In this document: positions 11,424-23,287 of the stretch, piece after piece
Numbering within the stretch: position 1 is the first letter of the stretch
Layout of the letters: each line of letters begins with the position of its first letter
Assembly: GCA_008973525.1 (NCBI GenBank)
Contig: WACJ01000227.1
Span: 186,001 to 250,000 of the forward strand
Direction of reading: 5' to 3'
DNA: 64,000 nucleotides
From: Stenopsyche tienmushanensis
Lineage: Eukaryota > Arthropoda > Insecta > Trichoptera > Stenopsychidae
The notes under the pieces: model-generated
Databases searched by the model: none
What the model saw: the letters and a program-made list of their open reading frames with translations, nothing else
What the model was told of the DNA's origin: nothing
Program-made: the position numbers and the translations under genes

Positions 11424-13219
11424 ATGAGAATCTTCACATATCTTGCCGCGAAAGTTGGTGATCTGACTAAACAGTTTTCTAATTTCCCTGATTCTTACAT
11501 CAAAAGAAGTTTTGAACAGGTAAACCAATGATATTTGTATAGATTACCCTAAGAAAAAATCATTAAGGCTTGGAGCTTTATACATTATTATCGTTTAGGT
11601 TTATTGGAAAACACCAAAAGGACCACAATACTTGCGAAAAGAAATTTCTAGAAGAAAGTACAGGTTCACATCGAACAGCCCGTGGACTTCACAATTTCGG
11701 CAGCAAAATGCTTCTGGCACTAAGAGGAAAAAGGTGTTCATTGAACCAATCGGAGAATGGAGCTTCTTTAAGTATGTGTAATAATTAATAAACTGATAAT
11801 CAATTATAATTATACTATGAAATAATTTCCATTTTTTAATTGAATATCCAATAAGAATCTGAAGAGTTATCATCTTGAATTAAATAATTGACATTCTGGA
11901 GTAATATTAAAAATATTTTTTAAAGATGTAATTTTTTCAATATCATCATTAATAAATGTTATTTAATGATTTTGAACTTGTAAATATGTTTTAGGGGTGA
12001 CCGTGTCGAAGTTATGATTGGGAAAGATAAAGGTAAACAAGGTATAGTGAATCAAGTTGTTCAAGAGCGTAATTGGGTTTATGTTGAAGGATTGAATACA
12101 CATCTCCGAAAGGTAATTTAAAAAAATATACATGTGTTCATTGAATTATATAATAAAACATTTAGTGAATTAATCTTATATTTTTCTTTAGGTCGGTGAA
12201 GACAAAAATTTTCCTGGTGTTTATGTTCAATCTGAAGCGCCTCTTTTAGTGACGGATCAAGTAAAACTAGTCGATCCTGAAACTTTAAAGCCAACTGAAG
12301 TAGAATGGCGCTTTACAGAAGATGGAAATAAGGTAAATTTGTTTTTAAATAGTAAGTTATTGTATTTATCTGGATGAGTGACAATGATTTTACTTTCAGG
12401 TCCGAGTCTCTACAGTAACAAGCCGTATTATACCGGTTCCTGCACAGTCATTAGAAACGAAGGATTATAAAACTAGAAGTACATATAAAGAGAATGAAAC
12501 AAAAGACACTGTAGCAGATGTTATACAGGAGGTGAGTATTGATAGAATGTATTTGGTACGAATGGTAGTTGGAATTAAAACAGCTCTAAGCTTGCAGATA
12601 TTTATTAAAAAAATCTTGTTTAATTAAAATTATTATGAAGAAGAGTATATTTTCAGTCTTTGGACTCTCATATTTCTTTCGTTTATTACTACAGTTCTGG
12701 ACTTTGTTTGTTCAGACCAGTGCGTTGTAAAGTAGAAATGAATTTGTCACTTCAATGCCTAGATATTTGACACTAGGAGAGAAGTTGGTTTGGTCATCTT
12801 TTCTCATTCTTATGAAGTATACTGCAGCATTTTTTTCCATGGCTAGAGTTAAGATGTTCTCTGCGAACCACCATGAGACTTTTCTGATTGTTTCAGACAC
12901 TGATAGTTGTAGTCTTTCATTTTATCTACAGCCGAGATATCCACATTATCTGCAATGGCAATGAGCATTATATCTTTAGGAAAGTTAATTCTTAGCCAAT
13001 TGTCGTACATTAAGTTCTACAGGGTCGTTAATTAACCTACAAATAACTCTTATACTTTATTAGATAATAAAAATACTGTAAAAAATATGGACAGTAATAC
13101 AATTTTATTTAAATTTGCAGATTACTTTTGAGCCAAAGCTTAGAACCTTCGAAATGGATATAATGGAAGAGATGGGGATCAAAGAGGATAGAATCCCCAA
13201 ACGCACATTTTGGTATTAA
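11424..13219 (+). CDS. mRpL24: Large ribosomal subunit protein L24, mitochondrial
   Basis: Component of the mitochondrial 39S subunit (bacterial uL24 family), an assembly-initiating rRNA-binding protein. Six exons: 11424-11519, 11599-11771, 11995-12112, 12192-12332, 12400-12531, 13121-13219; all introns are GT-AG and the sum is 253 codons including TAA (252 aa, the usual length). The N-terminus [20 protein letters not shown] is basic/hydrophobic, as expected for matrix import. The KOW motif is in exon 3 ([20 protein letters not shown], residues about 90-109). The C-terminus has the conserved [18 protein letters not shown] block. The last intron (12532-13120) holds a LINE fragment in antisense. 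A poly(A) signal follows at 13306. The gene looks intact and single-copy. Confidence 0.97.
12640..12970 (-). mobile_element. Non-LTR (R1/Jockey-like) reverse transcriptase fragment
   Basis: The minus strand encodes a decayed reverse transcriptase segment: [20 protein letters not shown], then SVKYLGIEV, corresponding to the WL..N.L.L...KT...F block and the KYLGI motif after the catalytic core. It lies antisense in the last mRpL24 intron and lacks the catalytic region. Confidence 0.7.
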
Positions 13220-13305
13220 ATGTTCAATTATTGAAAATAGTAGTTTTTATTAATCTAATGCTTCTTATTCATGAAAATTTAATTGTAGAATGCAAATTAC
13301 TTTGA

Positions 13306-13311
13306 AATAAA
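13306..13311 (+). terminator. mRpL24 poly(A) signal
   Basis: AATAAA 87 bp after the mRpL24 stop codon. Confidence 0.7.
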
Positions 13312-13319
13312 GTGAATAA

Positions 13320-15083
13320 GAAAATCTGAAATATTTAAAAACTTCATTTTAATTTGTTATTATTGGTAATAATATAATTTAAGGGACGTTTCTACCTTAT
13401 CAGAAAGAGTCAATGTTTAAGAATACGTTCCATAAATTTCAAATCGATATAAATAAAATTTGCAAAGTTATAGGCCAACAAAGAGAAGCTGGAACAGGTA
13501 TGAAACTCAGAGTGCTTGCTTGGATTGGTGCGATGCTATAAGTCGCTAGGATTGCAGATACGGGCTAGGATTGCATCTTTTGTAACAAAATTTTAGAAAT
13601 TTGTATTGTCTATATTCATCGGAAATACTTAATTGCGTAGTAAAAGATCTATGTATTACAGAAGTAACTGTTTCAAAAAGCGTCTTCAGTACGATTGTAA
13701 GCTCAATGAGTAAAGGATGATTTTCAAAGTTACCGAGGTGCAAATGTTTAAAACCAGAAAACTTAATTGACGAAAAGATGAGTGACTTGGTCACATAGGA
13801 AAGCACACATAGAAGCACTGGAAAAATGAAAGTTGATGATATTACTGAAATGAATACAGAATCCGAGGAGTTTCACGTTGTTAAACTATGCCAACTACAT
13901 AGGCAACGGAAATATGAAAAACTTCAAATCACATGGTTTCAAACACAAACAACCACTTGCAATTGAGCTTCACAAACTCCTTTATTCTATACATTCAGAT
14001 CTCAAAGATCACGATCTTTTGTAACACTTTGGATGGACATATGCAAAATAAAAATTGAAAGTTTCAGTGCTATCCTCTGGAGCTTGGCTCCAAAACATAT
14101 ATTTTGCTCCAAAAAAACTGACGAACAATTGGACCGCAAGCAAAAATAATTGTCAACAAAAGGGTGCGCGTGAAAAAAAGCTGACACTGCACATTCCGCA
14201 GCATCAATAAAGGTAAGATTGACCCGAAGATTGGAGCGGTCAGCTGAAGAAGACTTTTTTGAAGAAATTAAAGGCATCCTCTATGATCCTGGTACAGCAG
14301 ATTGGGTGTAACTATTAAACTTTTCATTTTATTTGCGTATTAATTCGGTTCAACTTTAAATGCGTTTTTCTCTAAACTACATTTTCTAAGCTCATGGAAG
14401 TGTTCCCACACGCCCTAGATGAGTATTCTTTATGAAATTTGGCAGGCACGTATATAATAAACATTTTCATTGTATAGACTACTATCATTAAAAAATATTC
14501 AAAAGTTTTTATTACATTAACAAAAAATTACAAAAAATATTGATAAAAACACGCTTTTCTTTGATTGCTCAATATTTTTTATTTTCCAATATTTCTTCTC
14601 AATTATAGTTTAATACTATCCAAAGTAAAAATATGTTTAATTTTTTTGCTGCAAATCACATGTCCAGGACTTAGGACTTCCATGGTGAAGAATGTCATTG
14701 CTTTGTCAAACTTGTTGTTGACAAGTTGTTCAATAATAAATAATGAGTAACACAAAACAATAAGGTATTAAAAACTCTAAATTTATGTTGATTACTAAGC
14801 TATCAATAAATTTAACAATGATGGGGAAATGTTTAAACAAAACTGGGAAAATTAGAAAAACAGTAGAACGATAGTGAATTAATATTGATTATTGAAGAAT
14901 ACATTTTATCAATTTAAATATACATAATATCATAATACATGAGTGAATATAGAATTATAAATATCAATATATATCAGGTCACATAAAATATTTTTAAACA
15001 TACGTAGACGGAGGTTGTATAATTGAATAAGTATATTATTAGTGATCAATAGACCTCAGTGCTTATTTATAAATCAATAAATA
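13320..15083. other. Spacer between mRpL24 and the EcKL array
   Basis: The part at 13450-14300 has less A/T bias and broken open frames on both strands (for example minus 13546-13818 and 14002-14277). It looks like old mobile or pseudogene sequence, but I recognise no domain. The rest is A/T-rich. Confidence 0.35.
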
Positions 15084-16547
15084 TTATATATATCCATTAT
15101 CAACAGCGTGCACAATATTTCCAGCTAGTCTCAATCTTCCTGCTTGGTTTTTGATAGGCTTAATAATAAAAATAGTACTTATATCGACGATTTCTGTTCC
15201 CTGTGAAAGATATTGTTATTTAAAAATAGTGTATTATATCTATAAAATAAATTGATTTAATTTAAATTACTTGTATTGCATCCATATCAAAAGCGTCTTC
15301 TGGATCTAAAATAATAGCTGGAGTAGATTCTAAAGAAAGCGCCAAGCCGATGAATGAATAATCTTTTATCTCTTTCATGAATAAACTCCAGGGATAAATT
15401 TTATCAGGATCACTTCCCATCTCCTTTATTTGAGCTGATAATATATCATAATAGTGTTTGAGCATAGATTGATAATATTCTTTTCTTAGCTCCTGTGTTG
15501 AACAAGCATAGATAAAAAATCCCACATCTAATATTGGGGATGCACATCTTCCTAATTGAAAATCGATCATTTTAATATCTTCTGGAATAGTGCTTCCAGG
15601 TTTATATTTAAACAGAAAGTTAGGAGTCCATGAATCTCCATGGCTAAAAACAGCAGTTTTCCCTTTTACTTTAGCTATTTCACATGCATCAAAAAAGGCC
15701 TTATCTGTTGCAAATTGCTTTATTTTATCTACATATATTGTTCCAGGATATTCTTTTTCAACAGCATCGATAGCACAATCGCAAATCGTCTTCCAGTAAA
15801 CTTTAAACCAATCCCAATATTCTTCATTGAAATATATTTCAGTTAATTTTGTCGTCAGTTCTTCAAATTTTTCAGGATTTTGATCTCTAAAAGCAAACGA
15901 TATAGCATGCAGTTTTGCAAAGCATTCCAAAATAATTTTGGTATGCGCATAATCTATTCCTTCTTGTCTTACAGCTAATCCAAAGTTATAAATGGACAAG
16001 TCTTCCATTGCTAGAAAATCATTTTCACCGTCTGTGACGGCAGCGAAAACTCTAGGACAGTTATTAAACGGATTTTTCAATTTCCTTGTAGATTGAAAGT
16101 CTAGCAGCTGAGGTAAAATTTCAAGATAAAAAGTGATTTCATTATTGAAGAATCCTTCTGATCTGAATGTTTTCTTGCGTGCAATAACTCTTGGAAAGCA
16201 TTTGATTATGAGTTTTACATTGACATAATCATTTTCATTTGGATTTGAAGATACGACTTTTGCATAAAACGTGATGCGATATAGATCACTTAGATATGAA
16301 TCACCTTTGCCGGTTCCACCGCCAAACTATACGTATAAAATATAAATTTGTATATCAATTAAGCATAATATTATTACATTTATCAATTTTAAATGGTGAG
16401 TAATAATTTTATAATATAACAAATTGTAACTACCTCATGTTTAATATATTTAACGTCTCTTCTAAACCAACTGCTTAGATGTTGGTTAAGAAATTCTTCA
16501 GTGAGACATTTGGATATAACAGTCAGTTCACTCAAATCTGAGGACAT
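15084..16547 (-). CDS. Ecdysteroid kinase-like (EcKL) protein, copy 1
   Basis: Member of the EcKL family (CHK-like small-molecule kinases, Pfam PF02958). These transfer ATP phosphate to ecdysteroid hydroxyls, or are proposed to detoxify other hydroxylated compounds in the cytosol. Exons: 16434-16547, 15271-16326, 15084-15200, all phase 0; 428 aa, normal family length. Visible features: Gly-rich GGGTGKGDSYLSDLYR at 40-55, a Lys strand (VKLIIKCFPR, about 75-84), the acidic FFNNEITFY helix, the catalytic loop HGDSWTPN at 267-274 and the metal-binding Asp of MIDFQ at 293. The C-terminus is AGRLRLAGNIVHAVDNGYI. A UTR acceptor at 16560-16561 pairs with a leader exon ending at 18412, so a pogo element (17172-18132) sits in its 5'UTR intron. 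It differs from copy 2 at about 12 of the last 272 residues of exon 2. The exact substrate cannot be read from sequence. Confidence 0.93.
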
Positions 16548-17171
16548 CTTTTCTCGAGCCTGTATGGTATTAAAGTAATAACATCTTAATCTCCGATCTC
16601 CACAATATTTTTTCTCTTACAGTACATCAATGTTTTCTCCAAATATTTGCAATACACCACAAGTAAAAATAGATTAAAAAAAATGTGCATATTAATTAAT
16701 TACAGTAATACAAGGATTTTTAAACTTTATTCAGTTGTGATCCAAAACTTATGGATATTTTTTCAAATTAATTGCAGTGAACAACCAAAAACACTTAATC
16801 GGCTCCTAATCTTAGTTTTCATAAAATAAAGTGGTTACTTTTGTCTAACAATATAGCAAGCAATATGGTGTTTGTTGGTTAACTTGTTTCACTAAATATT
16901 GTCTAATGAACTAACAGCACTGATCAATTCCTCCTCTTCTACAGCCAGCTCTTCTAACATTTCCTCAAGGCTTTCATTTGCATATGCATCCTCGTTATCC
17001 AAGCTTAAAATTAATTAACAAACTTGTCGGTCTAAAATAAACAATAGCTTACAGAAAATCTGCCACAAATAGCATTCTTGGAGTCTGTATTTATCCCGTA
17101 GGTTACAGTATCATATCGCTAATATAGCTAATCGCTTCTTACGCTCAAAACTTGTTAAATATTTAGTAGTA

Positions 17172-18132
17172 CAATAGCCCCGCAGTAATCCGGCCCCGGC
17201 ATAATCCGATGCCCCTTGTAGTCCGACATCCCAATACAAGTATAGTACATAAATACGAAAAGCTTTGTCGATGTAAAAAATACAAAAGTTTAATTTTTGA
17301 CCACCTAGAACAAAATGAATATTTTTGTAAGTTGGAAAGTGAGTATGACAAAGGACGATTCACAATTTATGATAAAAAATAATTGTAAGAACAAGAACAC
17401 CATGTATTTTGGGCCAGGCAAGAAGCAAACTTGCAAGAAAGCTAAACATCCAGTGTTGGAGGAAGTTTTGTATATGTTTCTTCAGGAAAGAAATAGGTTT
17501 ACACATATTTCTGGGGCCATATTGGCCATGGAAGTAAAGCTGTTTTACAAGGAGAACAAAAAAGATTTTGTAGCTAACAAAGTGAAGCATTCGACGCTCT
17601 TCTGTGGTTTAAGAAGTCGGCTATCTTCGTCGCTGCGACTTTAAGGTAGCGTTGTTCACCCGTCGTTGAGAGCATTTCGGCGCGATGTATGATCGATGCG
17701 AGATTGACATTGGTGCAATCCGTAACGATGGTCTTGACCCGCGAGTCAGCTGCGATGAACGACGGAACATATTTATGAGTTAATTCGCTCAGTGATAGAG
17801 GTCGAAATGAGGCAAGTGCTGCAAGTGATCAATAAAATGTCGAACAATCGGCACAACGTATTTATTCAATCAAGCCACAGTAGGAGAACCAGTGACAAGG
17901 TTTTTATTTCTTATAACTGCTATGGTCATTGTGTTTATAACGTTAATTCTATATTATGAAACTTTGTATTATCTATGTATATATCATAATTTTCATAATT
18001 TTTCAGATTATAAATATTCCTTTCTAAAAAGTTTCGGATTATAAGGAGTCGGGGGCAGTACTCTATAGTCCGACAATTCGACAATCTGACACAGCCTTGC
18101 AAAACGTTTGTCAGATTACTGCGGGTCAACTG
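17172..18132 (+). mobile_element. Pogo/Tigger-like element with HTH fragment
   Basis: Inverted ends (CAATAGCCCCGCAGTAATC on the left; complement of CAGTTGACCCGCAGTAATC on the right) are flanked by TA at 17170-17171 and 18133-18134. Both ends carry further inverted matches such as TCCGACA. The plus-strand frame from 17315 includes KKAKHPVLEEVLYMFLQERN and HISGAILAMEVKLFYKEN, matching the CENP-B/Tc5-type DNA-binding HTH of pogo transposases. The DDE domain is absent, so it is non-autonomous. It lies within the 5'UTR intron of EcKL-1. Confidence 0.82.
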
Positions 18133-18411
18133 TAGATGTTTTACTTAAAAATAAGTATTCTTCCAACAACAACATAATTGTTTTTGTCTTTACAAAGTAT
18201 CTAATATCACAGAAATTAGGTACTTTAATAAGTGAATAAGTAGTAAAGGAGTATTGTTGTAAATGATAAACGCAAATGTTGTTTAAAAAAAAAACACTTA
18301 AACAATGAAATCAATTGGATTTTTTACAAATACATACATATTATTAATCGAACAAAGGATACTTGACTCGATTATTAGATCAAAAATTTGAAAAACATAT
18401 TTACAACTTAC

Positions 18412-18520
18412 ACTGAGAACCTAAACAACCTCCCACCACTAAAACAGAAGCCTCAATGTTGATTCTCTTTCTATCTATGCTGATATTAAACAATTACTAA
18501 TTGTAAAGTTAGTATTACAG
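18412..18520 (-). promoter_or_regulatory. EcKL-1 promoter and leader exon
   Basis: On the minus strand this reads: upstream motif GCTGTAATACTAACTTTA (complement of 18504-18520 and the base after), then GATAGAAAG in place of a TATA box (about 18469-18477), then the initiator ATCAACATTG, then a short leader ending at a GTAAGT donor (18406-18411). The same order occurs upstream of copy 2; the upstream motif and TATA-like box also recur at copies 4 and 5. The TATA position is mutated relative to copy 2 (GATATAAAG). Confidence 0.6.
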
Positions 18521-19139
18521 CGGTTAATTGATGATATTATGTTATTGAGGCGTATCACACTCGTGCAACGTTTGGAATTCGTAGATAAGAATTAAAACGC
18601 TATAACTTTTACAAAACATGATTTATGCAATCAAAATAATTTCCATTACCTTCAATATTTTTTTACCAACGAGAAGCTATTTTTATAAAAATTTGCACCT
18701 ATGGAACCAATAAATTCTTCGAAATCTTGAAATGCGTCGCCTTTGTTTTTTTTAATCAGCTACTCCGTCATCGATTGCACTTTCAAAGCTTTCCTATATA
18801 TTTAGTGTTGAAAAGATGTCTCACAAGTCTAAAAGTGTGATGGGCATGCTAGTAAACCATGCACAAGAAACCACGCTCGTGGAATCCGCCCGCAATGAAA
18901 GTTTTGGGTCTTCCTCGAGGCACATTGTCGAGATTCACATTACAAGAACGATTTTTTTGGTACAATTTTCGATTGTTCGAATTGTTCTCTCAAATCAACA
19001 GAGCCTTAACTAGGGTATGAATCGCCCGTGGAAAGTATCCAACTAAACACATTTTTTTAAAGTTAACCAATACTATTATAAATGCAATACATTAAATACT
19101 ATTATAATGTATGTTTTAAAATAATAAAGCAGTTCCACA

Positions 19140-19320
19140 GCAATAAAGCTGAGGCTTTGCGTCGATTCATAGCTATGGATGAAACATGGGTCCATCACTT
19201 CACACACGAGACAAAGGAACATGGGGATCCTCCACCGCCCCGAACTGTTTATTGGTCCCGCTATCCAGGATCATGCCAGGCTACTCAACAAAAATGCACA
19301 GCAAGGTGCAAAACCTGAAT
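19140..19320 (+). mobile_element. Mariner transposase fragment
   Basis: The frame reads ALRRFIAMDETWVHHFTHET, the mariner segment containing the first catalytic Asp (DETW), then decays. No terminal repeats seen. Confidence 0.7.
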
Positions 19321-19379
19321 CTAATAACCATGCCCGCGAGGATACGCTCATTCTCAACTTCGATTGGCCAGTAAGTAAG

Positions 19380-19770
19380 TTTTATGGGTAGGGGGAAGTC
19401 GAGTCTCGCTCACGGTCTCATTTGGCGCAAGCCACCTTTGTAAATTAGTCTCTAGAAGGACTTCCGTGATCATATTATACGCATTTATCAACGAAAATAT
19501 CGCAAAACGCCCTTAAATAGGACAGAGTGGACATACGTTTGTATGCTCAATCGGTCCGCTTTTCGGACCGCTGAATGAACGGCTCGCGATCGGATGCGAT
19601 ACCTGAACATAACGATAACGAAGAAAAGAGAGACAATTTAGTGTATATTATAAAAACGGACAGTCAATCAGTGTGCAAACCATGTGCAACTCTCGACCGG
19701 GTCGGTATTCTGCGTTTTGCGCCCCAAGCCCAGTTATGCCCGTGGCGGGCGCCTGCTTTGCCACACCCTT
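19380..19770 (+). repeat. Dispersed repeat RepA, copy 2
   Basis: Starts near a TCATTTGGCGCAAGCCACC segment, has the palindromic core TCGGTCCGCTTTTCGGACCG (19551-19570), and ends with CTCGACCGGGTCGGTATTCT plus a GCCCGTGGCGGGCGCC hairpin near 19736-19753. Lies between EcKL-1 and EcKL-2. Confidence 0.7.
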
Positions 19771-20377
19771 GTTACGATCCTGCAAATCGATCTTTCTCCG
19801 AAAGCTTTATTAATATTTCTATGTGCTTTCGTCGTGTTCGGTTGTAAACGGAAATCTTTTGTTGATGTCATCCTATTGAAAGTCGTATAAAACGATAGAA
19901 ATAATGATTCCATATTTAAAGGCAATTGAGACTTACAGCATATTTGTCAATTTCAGATAGTCGAACTTGTAAAATATTATACAAAATCTTTCTCAATCAT
20001 AATTGATCGTTGGCTAACTGAAAATTCAAATATGTTTGAAAATAGCGTTGTCTATCCTAATGCAGATTTGCAAAAAAAATAAATCATTAATTTGGTACTG
20101 TATTTATTCTTAAATACATATATAATTATGGTTTTTCATTGAATTTAGGAAATCTCCATGGGATATTGGGATAGTGGGATATTATGGGGGAGATGGGGGA
20201 TTTTAAAAGTATTTGTATTATGATATTAAAATGATGAAAGAAACATGAAAAGAAACATGAAAATTCATTTCAAAATGATGTGAATCCAATTTAAAGTATA
20301 ATGATTTTTTTATATATTATCTAAAATAATTTTATTTCTATAGTGAGCATAAGATCTAAATTGCGTATGAAACAATT

Positions 20378-22072
20378 TTATATATATCCATTATCAACAG
20401 CATGCACAATGTTTCCAGCTAGTCTCAATCTTCCTGCTTGTTTTTTGATAGGCTTAATAATCCAAATGGTACTTATATCAACTATTTCTGTTCCCTGTGA
20501 AAGATATACATAGTTATTTAAAGATAGTGTATTATTTCTATTCAATAAATTGATATAGTCTAAATTACTTGTACTGCATCCATATCAAAGGCGTCTTCTG
20601 GATCTAAAATAATAGCTGGAGTAGATTCTAAAGAAAACGCCAAACCAAAGAATGAATAATCTTTTATCTCTTTCATGAATAAGCTCCAGGGATAAATTTT
20701 ATCAGGATCACTTCCCATCTCCTTTATTTGAGCAGATAATATATCATAATAGTGTTTAAGCATAGATTGATAATATTCTTTTCTTAGCTCCTGTGTTGAA
20801 CAAGCGTAGATAAAAAATCCCACATCTAATATTGGGGATGCACATCTTCCTAATTGAAAATCGATCATTTTAATATCTTCTGGAATAGTGCTTCCAGGTT
20901 TATATTTAAACAGAAAGTTAGGAGTCCACGAATCTCCATGGCTAAATACAGCAGTTTTCCATTTTGCTTTAGCTATTTCACATGCATCAAAAAATGTCTT
21001 GTCTGTTGCAAATTGCTTTATTTTATCTACGTATATTGTTCCAGGATATTCTTTTTCAACGGCATCGATAGCACAATCGCAAATCGTCTTCCAGTAAGCT
21101 TTAAACCAATCCCAATATTCTACATTGAAATATTTTTCAGTTAATTTAGTGGTCAGTTCTTCAAATTTTTCAGGATTTTGATCTTTAAAAGCAAACGATA
21201 TAGCATGCAGTTTTGCAAAGCTTTCCAAAATAATTTTAATGTGCGCATAATCTATTCCTTCTTGTCTTACAGCTAATCCGAAGTTATAAATGGATAAGTC
21301 TTCCATTGCTAGAAAATCATTTTCACCATCTGTGACGGCAGCGAAAACTCTAGGACAGTTATTAAACGGATTTTTCAATTTCTTTGTGGATTGAAAGTCT
21401 AGCAGCTGTGGTAAAACTTCAAGATAAAAAGTGATTTCATTATTGAAGAATCCTTCTGATCTGAATGTTTTCTTGCGTGCAATAACTCTCGGAAAGCACT
21501 TGATTATGAGTTTTACATTGACATGATCATCTTCATTCGGTTTTGAAGATACGACTTTGGCATAAAACGTGATGCGATATAGATCACTGAGATATGAATC
21601 ACCTTTGCCGGTTCCACCGCCAAACTATAAACATAAAGTATCATACATTTTTGTATAAATTAAGCATAATATTAACACATATTTTGCGGGAAATTGTAAT
21701 CTCATTTTACGATAAACTAATCACGATTAAGAGTAAATGTTATCACAATCCGGGTTATTTCAATATATTCGTATTTTTATACGTCTATGAATATACACAT
21801 TTCTTAAATGAAAAAATCGCGTGGAAAAGGCTCGGAGATGCTCACTTCAAATGTAAATTTTGATTAAATTGACCCCGCATAAGATGTGTTAATAAACCAT
21901 TATATTTTAATTCATTAGTTTTTTTTAATAATCTCATATTATAACAAATTATATCTACCTCATGTTTCACATATTTAACATCTTTTCCAAACCACTTGCT
22001 TAGATGTTGGTTAAGAAATTCTTCAGTGAGGCATTTGGATATAACAGTCAGTTCACTCAAATCAGAAGACAT
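20378..22072 (-). CDS. Ecdysteroid kinase-like (EcKL) protein, copy 2
   Basis: Exons 21959-22072, 20569-21624 and 20378-20494, identical in lengths and phases to copy 1; 428 aa. All kinase landmarks are present: Gly-rich GGGTGKGDS, HGDSWTPN loop, MIDFQ and the AGRLRLAG C-terminal block. It is the closest relative of copy 1, with substitutions scattered in exon 2 (for example TAVFSHGDS preceded by AKWK instead of VKGK), so the two arose by recent duplication. The first coding intron contains a piggyBac-like MITE (21676-21888). A UTR acceptor at 22087-22088 and a leader exon ending at 22200 give a very short 5' intron (about 110 bp), against about 1.8 kb in copy 1, where a pogo element inserted. 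Function is as for the family; the substrate is unknown. Confidence 0.93.
21676..21888. mobile_element. piggyBac-like MITE, copy A (in EcKL-2 intron 1)
   Basis: Flanked by TTAA at 21672-21675 and 21889-21892. Ends: CACATATTTTGCGGG on the left, complement of CACATCTTATGCGGGG on the right. It is homologous along its length to 44292-44526. No coding capacity. Confidence 0.75.
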
Positions 22073-22199
22073 CTTAACACTCAAGGCTGTGATATTAAAG
22101 TAATATTTTAATAGTTTAAACAAAATGTTATTCAATATTAATTAAATAGGTGATTTGATTTTTCGACCAAAAAGTGCAAAATATACATAAACAACTTAC

Positions 22200-22300
22200 A
22201 CTGAGAACCTTCCGGCACTAAAAACAACGCTTGACTGTTGATTCTCTTTATATCTATGCTGATATGAATCAAATACGAATTGTAAAGCTAGTATTACAGT
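22200..22300 (-). promoter_or_regulatory. EcKL-2 promoter and leader exon
   Basis: Minus strand: upstream motif ACTGTAATACTAGCTTTA (22283-22300), TATA box GATATAAAG (22246-22254), initiator ATCAACAGTC (about 22233-22242), leader ending CTCAGT before a GTAAGT donor at 22194-22199. This is the clearest version of the shared EcKL promoter. Confidence 0.65.
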
Positions 22301-23287
22301 CGCTGTTGGGTGACGTGTTAGAATAGACGAAGACTTGCCGTTAGTTATGTAATGCAAAAAAAGGGCGAATCGATACCATAATAAGTAGTATGGAACTAAA
22401 AATAGAGAGTTTTAAAGCACAAAATGGACAGATTTCAATAAATTCGACGTGTTATTGTTTTTTGTTCATTGTTCTTTTAAGTACGACGTCCTTTAACTTT
22501 TGTTTGTTTTTAATTTTATACAACAACATCAAAGTGGAACTCCTATTTTTGTTCTATTTGTTAAGGAACTTTGTTAATTAAACTATTGCGCTGTGTTGTG
22601 TAATATATAATAAAATAAGCTTGCTACTGGTCTAGTGGTTGCTTTATACTACATATAGACACACACTATGATGCGTGTGACGGACGCACTACATACAAAC
22701 GATTCTCCTTCTCTTTTCGACTAACTGTCGCCTAGAGTTTCACTTTTCATGATTTTCACGCCACTTTGCTCTATCAAACAAGTTTCACTTGTTCAAATGT
22801 TCTTCGTATTTTTCCCTTTATATAAAAAAAAATAAGAGAACACATTGCATGTGAGTTTTTAAAAAATGTAGAAAGAATTTACTGACATTATTTTTTAAAG
22901 GTATTCAATGTTAGGTTGAAAAATTAAGTCTTGACAATCGTTTAACAACATTTAAATGGAACGATAAGCTTTAAGTGTTAATTATGTCGTATTCAATTCT
23001 AATTACCGACTATCGAGATTATTTACAAGATTTATCGATGAAGTTAAAATCGATATTGTTGCCTTGTATGTCTTTAATCAAGTGATTTTTTTTAACAACA
23101 ATGTTAACCAATGATTACCATTAATTTATTAAGAGCATTTATCAGCTTATAAAGGAAATTGCATTGCAAAGGATTCTTTATAAAATATGTATAGTAAACA
23201 ATTTGAATTACGCTATCAGAAAAGTGTTTTCATTTGATATTGTAAGTGATTAAAAGACCTCAGTGCTTATGTATAAATCAAAGAATA
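22301..23287. other. Spacer between EcKL-2 and EcKL-3
   Basis: A/T-rich, no gene recognised. The last ~40 bp (AGACCTCAGTGCTTATGTAT) match the 3' flank of EcKL-1 near 15050-15085, so the duplicated unit extends past the stop codon. Confidence 0.5.

Noticed and set aside
13546..14277. Possible decayed gene downstream of mRpL24
   Set aside because: Frames on both strands are broken and carry no recognisable domain; reported only as spacer.
15590..15846. Plus-strand frames inside EcKL copies (also at 20854-21144, 23607-23897, 25561-25859, 27583-27929)
   Set aside because: Antisense shadows recurring at the same place in each EcKL gene; no independent signal.
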